Positions 6,597 to 13,019 of a DNA stretch of 30,240 nt are shown here, one piece after another. Position numbers and translations under genes: made by a program. The stretch covers positions 1 through 30,240 of the forward strand of contig DKDS01000005.1 of NCBI GenBank assembly GCA_002451855.1. Direction: 5' to 3'. Every line of letters begins with the position of its first letter. Position 1 is the first letter of the stretch. Source of the stretch: Ruminococcaceae bacterium UBA6842. Its GTDB lineage: Bacteria; Bacillota; Clostridia; Oscillospirales; Acutalibacteraceae. The notes beneath the pieces are model-generated. The model was not told the DNA's origin and did no database searches. It saw only the letters and a program-made list of their open reading frames with translations.

Positions 6597-7310
6597 ATGA
6601 AAATATTTAAAATTATCCGTAGTATCATCGTGTGGCTGACGGCAGCCCTCGCTGTCGGAATGATGGTGTTTACTTTTATATCGGTATCCACCTTTGACCG
6701 TGCAGACCGCAAGCTGTTCGGATATAAGGCGTTTATTGTTCTGTCAGACTCAATGCGTAAGACTGACTTTAGCGCCGGCGATTTGGTGCTTGTTAAAGAA
6801 GTGGACCCGTCCACACTGAAAGAGGGAGATATTATTGCCTATACCTCGCAGAACGCTTCAAACTACGGCGAAACAGTGACACACAAAATCCGTAAACTGA
6901 CCGCTGACGCAAACGGCGAGCCCGGTTTTGTTACTTACGGCACAACAACGGATACAGATGATGAAACTATTGTAACATATCCGTATGTGCTTGGCAAATA
7001 TCAAGCTTACATTCCGAGAATAGGTACATTCTTTCAGTTTCTTAAAACCACACCCGGATATATTGTTTGTATCTTAATTCCGTTCCTGCTTATCATTTTG
7101 TTGGAAGGCATCCGCTGTATTCGTCTGTTTCGCAAATATAAGGCTGAACAGCAGGCAGAGCTACAGGCGGAAAGGGATAAGATTGAAGCTGACCGTGCCG
7201 AGACACAGCGAATGATGCAGGAGCTTCTGCAAATGAAAGCGCAAATAACGCAAAACGGCGCCGAGACGCCGAAAAAGGACGAAACTCCTTCCGACATCGC
7301 TACGGTGTAA
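6597..7310 (+). CDS. sipW: SipW-type signal peptidase I
   Basis: A 237-residue membrane protease of the ER/archaeal-like S26B group, which removes signal peptides from TasA/CalY-type proteins. One N-terminal membrane span (residues 8-30) precedes the catalytic domain. The nucleophile is Ser52 in LSDSMRKTDF. The general base is His96 (VTHKI), replacing the Lys of ordinary bacterial signal peptidases. The acidic residues at 119-122 occupy the third conserved position. GDLVLVK and GDIIAY are typical boxes. A second span is at about 155-175. The C-terminal 60 residues are an Arg/Glu/Gln-rich coiled coil, longer than in Bacillus SipW. TAAGGAG lies upstream of the ATG. It sits amid its probable substrates. 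Confidence 0.93.
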   Translation: MKIFKIIRSIIVWLTAALAVGMMVFTFISVSTFDRADRKLFGYKAFIVLSDSMRKTDFSAGDLVLVKEVDPSTLKEGDIIAYTSQNASNYGETVTHKIRKLTADANGEPGFVTYGTTTDTDDETIVTYPYVLGKYQAYIPRIGTFFQFLKTTPGYIVCILIPFLLIILLEGIRCIRLFRKYKAEQQAELQAERDKIEADRAETQRMMQELLQMKAQITQNGAETPKKDETPSDIATV

Positions 7311-7321
7311 TTACGGCAAGA

Positions 7322-7414
7322 CCGTGTTTACATATTGTCATTGATAAATCTAAAATAAGGAGGCAAACAGACAATGACAAACAGCAAATCTACCAAACGG
7401 GCATTGGTATCAAG
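7322..7414 (+). repeat. Duplicated leader and signal-peptide start, copy 1
   Basis: This segment and 9267-9357 share the leader (GTTTACATA...GTCATTGA, A-rich spacer, GGAGG) and the first codons (MTNSKSTKRALVSS). The similarity extends upstream of the coding region, so the two beta-helix genes arose by tandem duplication including their translation signals. Confidence 0.7.
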
Positions 7415-9230
7415 CACATTTGCTATCTTTATATGTGCGGCAATGCTCATCGGAACTACTTTCGCGTGGTTCACGGATACCGCAAGCACAGCGGTAAACA
7501 AAATTCAGGCAGGCAATCTGGATGTAACACTTGAAATGCAGAAGGCAGACGGCACTTGGGTTACTGCCGAGAATAAAACCCTTGAGTGGAAAACTGCCGA
7601 CAACAGGGCACAGACAGAAATTCTTTGGGAACCCGGTTGTACATATGAGCTTCAGCCGGTACGCGTTAAGAATGACGGCAAGCTGGCGCTTAAGTACAAA
7701 ATCATTATTTCCGGCATAAACGGCAGCGCTAAGCTTAATAAGGTTATTGATTGGACAATAAACGATACCGTCCTCGAAAGCGATCACCGCCTTGCCGCAG
7801 GCGCCGTTTCCGCACCTTTAACAATCAAAGGTCATATGCAGGAAAGCGCCGGCAACGAGTACATGAACGAGAAGATTGAAAATATCGCGATAACTGTTTA
7901 TGCCACTCAGGACACTGTCGAGAACGACAGCTACGGCAATGATTACGATAAGGACGCAAAGTACACCGAAGTAATTGCTAACGGCAAGACCTTTACCGGC
8001 AAAGAAACCTTGAGCGTCGGTATAACCGCAACCAATCCTAATGCTATTGCCGTTAAAGCAAGCGGAGCCAATGCTGATGTTACCATTCTTGACGGCACGT
8101 TTGACGGCGGCGAGGGCGGTAATAACCAGTGCGTTCACGCAATGAACGGAGCTAAGGTTACAATTAAGGGCGGCACCTTCACCGTCGGGGGCGATGCTAA
8201 CGGTTACGGCAACTCAGTAATTGAAAGCAACGGCGGTAACATTGTTATAGAAGGTGGCTTCTTTAAAACCGACTATCAGTACGGCGGACGTTACTATGTT
8301 TTGAATCAGAACAACGGCAATCCGGGCACTATCACCGTAAAGGGCGGAACATTTGTCAATTACAATCCGTCTGCCGGCGACGATTATCTCGGCGGCAACT
8401 TTGTAGCCGACGGTTACTCCGTGATTTCCGAAACCAAAGCAAACGGAGAGATTTGGTACACGGTTGTAAAGGGTACAGGTGTAGTTCCGGGAACTCAAGA
8501 AGAATTAAATAGCGGCATAACGGGTTCAACTAACAGTGATGTTACCGTTGTACTGCCTAAAGACGGCAAATTTACTCTCGATAGCGGTATTGCCAATGAG
8601 GGCAGCAAAAGCCGTAATGTGGCTTTTGTCGGCGATGGCAGCCAAACCGTAGATGTAGCTGAAAATGCGCCTGCAAGTGAAGGCGCAAAACACCTCAATT
8701 ATCAGCGCGGTTCATCATTTACCTTTGAAAATGTGACGGTTGAAAACGGTACAGATGCTTTTGACGGTATTGTATGCGATGAACTGATTTATAGAAACTG
8801 CACCATCAAGGGCGTGACGACCTTATACGGAAAAGCTACATTTATTGACTGCACTTTTGAGAACACAATGGCCGACCAGTATTCCATTTGGACATGGGGC
8901 GGTACAGACATAAAATTTGACGGTTGCACCTTCAATACCAACGGAAAAGCAATTTTGCTTTACGGTCAGTCAACAGCCGCAAAGCCCACAAATTTAACTG
9001 TAAATAATTGCGTTTTTAATGACCGAAACAACGGCAGTGTAGGCAAAGCGGCTATTGAGGTCGGCGATGATTACGGCGCTACTTACAATTTGACGGTTAA
9101 TAAGTCTGTTGTCAACGGTTTTGCCGTTAATATTAATGGCGAAAATACCGGTACTGCTTTATGGGGCAATAAGAACAGTATGGATGCCAAGCATCTGTCT
9201 GTCATAATCGACGGTGTAAAGGTTCACTGA
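7374..9230 (+). CDS. SipW-dependent TasA-like protein with beta-helix extension
   Basis: A 618-residue secreted protein. Residues 1-35 form the SipW-type signal (RALVSSTFAIFICAAMLIG, then TTFAWFTDTAST). A TasA/CalY-like domain runs to about 190 (VNKIQAGNLDVTLEM, WEPGCTYELQPVRVKNDGKL). From about 200 to the end there are repeated short turns of a right-handed beta-helix (VTILDGTFDGGEGG, VTIKGGTFTVGG, IVIEGGFFKTD, ITVKGGTFVNYNP), then further parallel-strand turns with polar rungs (FENVTVENGT, FIDCTFENT, FDGCTFNTNG). No sorting signal is present. The fused helix suggests a filament subunit that displays an adhesive or glycan-binding stalk; this is inference. AAGGAGG lies 10 bases before the ATG. 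Confidence 0.87.
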   Translation: MTNSKSTKRALVSSTFAIFICAAMLIGTTFAWFTDTASTAVNKIQAGNLDVTLEMQKADGTWVTAENKTLEWKTADNRAQTEILWEPGCTYELQPVRVKNDGKLALKYKIIISGINGSAKLNKVIDWTINDTVLESDHRLAAGAVSAPLTIKGHMQESAGNEYMNEKIENIAITVYATQDTVENDSYGNDYDKDAKYTEVIANGKTFTGKETLSVGITATNPNAIAVKASGANADVTILDGTFDGGEGGNNQCVHAMNGAKVTIKGGTFTVGGDANGYGNSVIESNGGNIVIEGGFFKTDYQYGGRYYVLNQNNGNPGTITVKGGTFVNYNPSAGDDYLGGNFVADGYSVISETKANGEIWYTVVKGTGVVPGTQEELNSGITGSTNSDVTVVLPKDGKFTLDSGIANEGSKSRNVAFVGDGSQTVDVAENAPASEGAKHLNYQRGSSFTFENVTVENGTDAFDGIVCDELIYRNCTIKGVTTLYGKATFIDCTFENTMADQYSIWTWGGTDIKFDGCTFNTNGKAILLYGQSTAAKPTNLTVNNCVFNDRNNGSVGKAAIEVGDDYGATYNLTVNKSVVNGFAVNINGENTGTALWGNKNSMDAKHLSVIIDGVKVH

Positions 9231-9266
9231 TTGCTTTAATTCTTTTACTCTCATAAGTAAGGAAAA

Positions 9267-9357
9267 TGTATGTTTACATACAGTCATTGAAATTTAACAG
9301 AGGAGGTAAAAACGCAATGACAAACAGTAAATCAACCAAACGTGCATTGGTATCAAG
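9267..9357 (+). repeat. Duplicated leader and signal-peptide start, copy 2
   Basis: Second copy of the segment at 7322-7414: the same GTTTACATA...GTCATTGA leader, AGGAGG and MTNSKSTKRALVSS codons, with scattered substitutions that show an old duplication. Confidence 0.7.
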
Positions 9358-10512
9358 TGCATTGCTATCCTTGTGTGCGCGGTAATGCTTATAGGTACTA
9401 CATTTGCATGGTTCACGGACACCGCAAGCACAGCGGTAAATAAAATTCAGTCAGGTAATCTTGATGTGGAATTGGAGTACAGCAAGGATTTTTCTTCTTG
9501 GACTAAGGTGACAGATACAACAAAGCTTTTTGATGAATCGGCTCTTTGGGAGCCGGGTCGCACGGAAATCATCTATCTTCGCGTAAAGAATGCGGGAAAA
9601 CTTGCATTAAAGTATAATCTCGGTATTTATAACCTCTATGATAACAGCGGAAAAAATGTAGAGGGCAAAAAATATAAACTCAGCGATTATGTAAAGCTGG
9701 GTGCAGCAGAGACATCAGCTGCATATGCAACCCGTGCGGATTCGATTAATGCCGTAAGTGCCGATGCAAAAACGCTTATTAATATCAAAAATACTGCCAT
9801 TATCGGTGAAAATCAAATGGTAGTACTTGAGCCTAACTCCGAAGCTAAGACATATGCAGTGGTTCTTTATATGCCTACGGATGTCGGCAATGAAGCAAAT
9901 CCGAAGAATTCAGATTCATATTGGGCAGCAAAGGTTTCTTTCGGTATCATAGTCAATGCTACACAGGCTGTGTCTGAGTCGGATTCGTTCGGAAATGATT
10001 ATGATGAGAATACTCCCACCAAGTTTGAGGCGGACAGTTCTTCATCCGAAACAAAGGTAATTACCGCAAATATTCAAGCCAACGGTCGTTTTGGTGTGGT
10101 ACAGGCAGAAAGAAAAGCAAAATACACCATTAACGCCGATGTGTATGCCGTATACAATAAGGGCACGGACGGTATTGGCGCAGCCATGGCTGTTCAGGCC
10201 GACGGTGACAGCAAGGTTATCATCAACGGCGGTGATTTCCGTCAGGTCAGTGTGCCTGATGACGATTCTGTTTGTGACTTGATTTATGCGCTTGGCAATG
10301 CTCAGATTGAAATCAACGGCGGAACTTTTAAAGCTGTAACACCCGCAAATACCCTGAACTGCAAGGACGGTTCAAATGCTAAGATTATCGTTAACGGAGG
10401 CCGTTTCTATAAATACGATCCCTCTAATCCTACCTTGGGCGCCAATGAGGTTTTCCTCGGCGCAGACTGCAAGGTTACACAGGACGGCGATTGGTTCGTC
10501 GTTTCAAAGTAA
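9317..10512 (+). pseudogene. Second SipW-dependent beta-helix protein, frameshifted in signal peptide
   Basis: Paralogue of the preceding gene. From the ATG at 9317 (AGGAGG upstream) the frame reads MTNSKSTKRALVSSA and then runs to a TAA 22 codons in. One T is missing at 9362-9363, where the sister gene has TTTGCTATC. After this point the +1 frame reads CAVMLIGTTFAWFTDTAST and stays open to 10512. The TasA-like domain (WEPGRTEIIYLRVKNAGKL) runs to about codon 225 of the restored frame, ending in SDSFGNDYDENTPTKFE. A shorter beta-helix follows (VIINGGDFRQ, IEINGGTFK, IIVNGGRFYKY), closing with VTQDGDWFVVSK. The body shows no decay, so the lesion is recent, a sequencing error, or a switch. A GTG at 9373 lacks a ribosome binding site. 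Confidence 0.82.
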
Positions 10513-10532
10513 TATATTTACTTAGCCTTCAA

Positions 10533-10603
10533 GTCCTCTCTGCCCATGGGGCGGAGGGGCAATCAAAGGGCACAAGCTTCAAATCCTGCGTCCTTTGATT
10601 GCC
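10533..10603 (+). promoter_or_regulatory. Two consecutive RNA hairpins in the leader of the last operon gene
   Basis: The first hairpin is CCTCTCTGCCC-ATG-GGGCGGAGGGG at about 10535-10559, with G-T pairs. The second is a perfect 12-base stem, GGCAATCAAAGG (10558-10569) with CCTTTGATTGCC (10592-10603), around a 22-base loop. No T-run follows, so they are not ordinary terminators. They lie 30 bases before the ATG at 10636 and could be an RNA processing or stability element that sets expression of the last gene. Confidence 0.55.
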
Positions 10604-10635
10604 TGATGTTTATAAAGAAAGGAGATGCAAATTCA

Positions 10636-11526
10636 ATGGAAAACGATAACGGTTCTGTAATACTCTTAACTGTATTGATTGTATCCGCTCTTGTGCTGAC
10701 AGTTTTTAAGCTTGCACAATTCCTTAATGATTTTACTCATGAAAAACGATATCTTCTCAGCGAAATGCATAGAGCGGCAGACTATAACGAATATCGTTAT
10801 TGGCGCAGAGAGCTTCGTTGTCATTATCTTTGCCTCATTCCATTTGTGACCGAACGCAATGTGATGAAGCTGTATCGCATCTTCTTTCATCGTGCAAAAC
10901 ACGCTGAAAAGCGCTCAGACGGTATGCTGTATATGTTTGCTCCGCTCGTGTTTGGTATTATCGTTTGTACAGTTTGCCTTTGCGGTGCAAGCTGGGCATG
11001 GTATACAGCCTCTGCCAAGGTCGACACTGCCAATATTCATTCCGCGGCATTTCAGCTTGAAAATGTTCGGCTTGCTCTAAACAGCGGACAAGAGATAGTG
11101 TTGACTTCCGATGAAAATGAAATATACATAGCCGAAGCTCTTGCGCCGAACACTTATACGCTGAGCTTTCAGGCAGCAGAAAGCAGTACCTCTACAAAGG
11201 GCTACTGTTGTATTACTGTTTTCGAAAACGGCGAAGCTGCCGGAACAGCTTACTATACAGATGACATCGGAAAAGACGTTTATACAATAACAATTAAAAC
11301 GTCGGAGACCGTTACCGTAAAAATTGAGCCGATTTGGGGCGATGTAAAAAAACGCATCTCCGAGAATACCGACACGGTAGCATCGGATAAAACGATTGCC
11401 ATCGGCAATGCTGCACAAAACAACGCTCAAACGCCTGACAACTCCGTAACCGACAAAATGCCGACCGAATTCACTGCCGTGCCGAGCAATTCCTCGGCAG
11501 AAAGCAAAACAACCGAGTGGGAATAA
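10636..11526 (+). CDS. Two-TM protein with TasA-like exposed domain
   Basis: A 296-residue membrane protein closing the SipW operon. Residues 8-30 form TM1 (VILLTVLIVSALVLTVFKL). A basic loop of about 65 residues (HEKRYLLSEM, HRAKHAEKR) should be cytoplasmic. Residues 98-122 form TM2. TM2 ends in GASWAWYTASAKVDTANIHS, very like the TFAWFTDTASTAVNKIQ processing motif of the two SipW substrates upstream. The exposed region (about 128-296) is beta-rich, with a Ser/Thr/Asn-rich low-complexity tail and no sorting motif. It may be an internally cleaved SipW substrate or an assembly platform. I do not recognise a named family. The ATG is chosen for AAAGGAG 10 bases upstream. Confidence 0.78.
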   Translation: MENDNGSVILLTVLIVSALVLTVFKLAQFLNDFTHEKRYLLSEMHRAADYNEYRYWRRELRCHYLCLIPFVTERNVMKLYRIFFHRAKHAEKRSDGMLYMFAPLVFGIIVCTVCLCGASWAWYTASAKVDTANIHSAAFQLENVRLALNSGQEIVLTSDENEIYIAEALAPNTYTLSFQAAESSTSTKGYCCITVFENGEAAGTAYYTDDIGKDVYTITIKTSETVTVKIEPIWGDVKKRISENTDTVASDKTIAIGNAAQNNAQTPDNSVTDKMPTEFTAVPSNSSAESKTTEWE

Positions 11527-11615
11527 CTCCGCTGACTCGATAAACGCCCTATTTGTTAGATTTTAGAGAGCTTTGCAACTCAAAATGGCAACAAGATAAT
11601 ATTCACATAAAAACT

Positions 11616-11650
11616 AAGAGCTATCAGACATTAAGTCCGATAGCTCTTTT
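11616..11650. terminator. Terminator of the SipW operon
   Basis: Arms AAGAGCTATC (11616-11625) and GATAGCTCTT (11639-11648) extend into a GAC/GTC pair around a short loop and end in TTTT. It lies about 90 bases after the last gene and also faces the minus-strand fragment that ends at 11652. Confidence 0.85.
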
Positions 11651-11651
11651 G

Positions 11652-11790
11652 CTATTCTTGGCTTTCTTTTTCGGCGTGTTCTTTTTTGATTTTTTCAAAT
11701 TCGGCTAAAAGGTCTTTTTGTGCTTCGTTGAAAGGATTGTAATTCTTATCTCTCTGTAAATCCAATTCACACCTGCACGATGTAGATGCC
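11652..11790 (-). pseudogene. C-terminal fragment of an unidentified protein
   Basis: The minus strand is open into a TAG at 11652-11654, reading LDLQRDKNYNPFNEAQKDLL, then AEFEKIKKEHAEKESQE. This is a plausible charged helical protein end, directly followed by the shared terminator. No start codon or family is recognisable, and upstream DNA is degenerate. I consider it a mobile-element remnant. Confidence 0.35.
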
Positions 11791-11799
11791 AGAGCAAAA

Positions 11800-12335
11800 A
11801 ATGTATGATATCGTCATTAAATAATTAGCCTCACAAGAAAATATAATCGAACACCTCAAAACAGCAAATACATTTGCTTGGGTGCGGAAGATGAATAATA
11901 TCTCTATCGAGTACGAGAAATCATATATAAAATTAACTGATTATAAAGGGGCAGGAGTAATTCTAATCTTTTATTTTAAAAACATCTTTAAAGTTTTATA
12001 TGTTTGTGATAGTATTAGATTAGACAGATATTAGGAGTATAACGGTCTTTAAATATATAAAAGAAAAAATTAAGTGTAACATCTTATCAATATAGGACAA
12101 GTACCTACAAAATAAATAAATATTATATGTCTTTTCAAAATGTACATATTGATAAGCAAGATGAACTTGATGAGTATTACAAAAAAGATTAATAATCACC
12201 TCTGGCAACAGTATGTAATGTATAAAATGACGAGTAAAGTGATTATTCGGATGCTGTTTTGATATAATAGGAAATATATTTGAAGTATTTTATGCTACAA
12301 TACAAATACGCTTGCAAGTGAAAAGAAAGGAAGGT
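11800..12335. other. AT-rich region of decayed reading frames
   Basis: Contains short interrupted frames. One at about 11802-12034 (MYDIVIK, stop, LASQENIIEHLKTANTFAWV, then RKMNNISIEYEKSYIK) ends at a TAG. Another tail near 12127-12192 reads MSFQNVHIDKQDELDEYYKKD. Neither has an intact start or a recognisable family. Base composition is markedly more AT-rich than the flanking operons, fitting old degenerate DNA. Confidence 0.45.
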
Positions 12336-12339
12336 TACG

Positions 12340-12519
12340 GTGGATACTCAAAAATAATTCAGAAACTTAATTGATGAGCTGCCAGCTCAACTGATACACA
12401 GAGATATTAACCCGTCAAATATGATTTTTACCGAGGAAAAATTTAAAAGCTTTGTTGATTTTAATATTACTGAGGTCAATGTGCAAATTGAAGAAGTAGT
12501 CTCGGCTGATTTGCATTAA
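12340..12519 (+). pseudogene. Remnant of an aminoglycoside/choline-type phosphotransferase
   Basis: After a GTG with AAGGAAGG upstream, an in-frame TAA occurs at codon 6. The frame then continues NLIDELPAQLIHRDINPSNM, IFTEEKFKSFVDFNI. This is the kinase signature HRDxxPSNxxF...FxDFD of the APH-like phosphotransferase family. The catalytic Asp of HRD is present, while the metal-binding DFD has become DFN. The N-lobe and the C-terminal helices are missing, so this is a dead fragment of about 55 codons. Confidence 0.72.
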
Positions 12520-12552
12520 CAAAAGCTTATAATCGGCGGCGTCACCGCGTAA

Positions 12553-12581
12553 TTGACAAAATGGTAATCAAAGAGTATAAT
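12553..12581 (+). promoter_or_regulatory. Consensus sigma-A promoter of csoR
   Basis: TTGACA at 12553-12558 and TATAAT at 12576-12581 are both perfect consensus hexamers with a 17-base spacer. Downstream, before the ribosome binding site, there is a dyad TAGGCA-CGCT-TGCCTA (12596-12611), which may be an operator. Confidence 0.85.
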
Positions 12582-12630
12582 TAGTACATACTCGGTAGGC
12601 ACGCTTGCCTATATTACGGAGGATATTATT

Positions 12631-12906
12631 ATGAAACAATGTATGGATGCGGAAAATCTGCACCGCCGTTTGAAAAAAATTATCGGGCAGGTACAGGCCA
12701 TTGACAGAATGGTGGATGAGGATGTCCCCTGCGAGGATGTTTTGGCGCAAATCAATGCCGCAAAATCCGCTTTGAACGGTTGCGGAAAGGTTGTTCTTGA
12801 GGGACATATCAAGCACTGCGTCCGTGACGGAATTGAGCACGGCGATGCCGAAAAAACCATTGAAAGCTTCACAAAGGCCGTAGAACGCTTCGCAAATATG
12901 CAATAA
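12631..12906 (+). CDS. csoR: CsoR/RcnR-family metal-sensing repressor
   Basis: A 91-residue all-helical DUF156 protein that represses metal-efflux genes until metal binds. The metal-ligand set Cys34 (VPCEDVLAQ), His59 and Cys63 (HIKHC) is the Cys-His-Cys arrangement of copper(I)-sensing CsoR proteins, arguing against RcnR/FrmR types that rely on other ligands. The conserved N-terminal RLKKIIGQVQAIDRMVDE is present. The ATG has GGAGG upstream. The gene has its own consensus promoter and terminator, and the P-type ATPase it probably controls is next. Copper is the favoured signal from the residues seen; this is family knowledge rather than proof. Confidence 0.92.
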   Translation: MKQCMDAENLHRRLKKIIGQVQAIDRMVDEDVPCEDVLAQINAAKSALNGCGKVVLEGHIKHCVRDGIEHGDAEKTIESFTKAVERFANMQ

Positions 12907-12911
12907 ACCTT

Positions 12912-12943
12912 AAAAAGTCGGCGATAGTGGCCGACTTTTTTAT
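12912..12943. terminator. Terminator between csoR and the ATPase gene
   Basis: Perfect 11-base arms AAAAAGTCGGC (12912-12922) and GCCGACTTTTT (12930-12940) followed by T residues. It separates csoR from the ATPase transcription unit. Confidence 0.88.
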
Positions 12944-12951
12944 TTTTCTTC

Positions 12952-13003
12952 TTGACAAACCTATACCCCTATATGTATGATGTACACATACCCCATAAGG
13001 TAT
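12952..13003 (+). promoter_or_regulatory. ATPase promoter with CsoR-like operator
   Basis: TTGACA (12952-12957) and TATGAT (12976-12981) are 18 bases apart. ATACCCCTATATGTAT sits between the hexamers, and ATACCCCATAAGGTAT (12988-13003, arms ATACC/GGTAT) lies just after the -10. C-tract dyads of this form resemble CsoR operators, so CsoR would block this promoter in low metal. Confidence 0.7.
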
Positions 13004-13019
13004 AAAAGGAGATTTTACT

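Noticed and set aside
10571..10591. AGCTTCAAATCCTGC resembles the T-arm of a tRNA.
   Set aside because: No acceptor, D or anticodon arms can be formed around it; it is the loop of the 12-base hairpin.
1022..11526. CGAGTGGGAATAA occurs at 1021-1033 and 11514-11526, as if att sites (guaA-like 3' end) flanked a 10.5-kb island.
   Set aside because: Exact 13-base pairs are expected several times by chance in 30 kb, the right copy is simply the coding end of the two-TM protein (TTEWE stop), and the bases before the left copy are not guaA.
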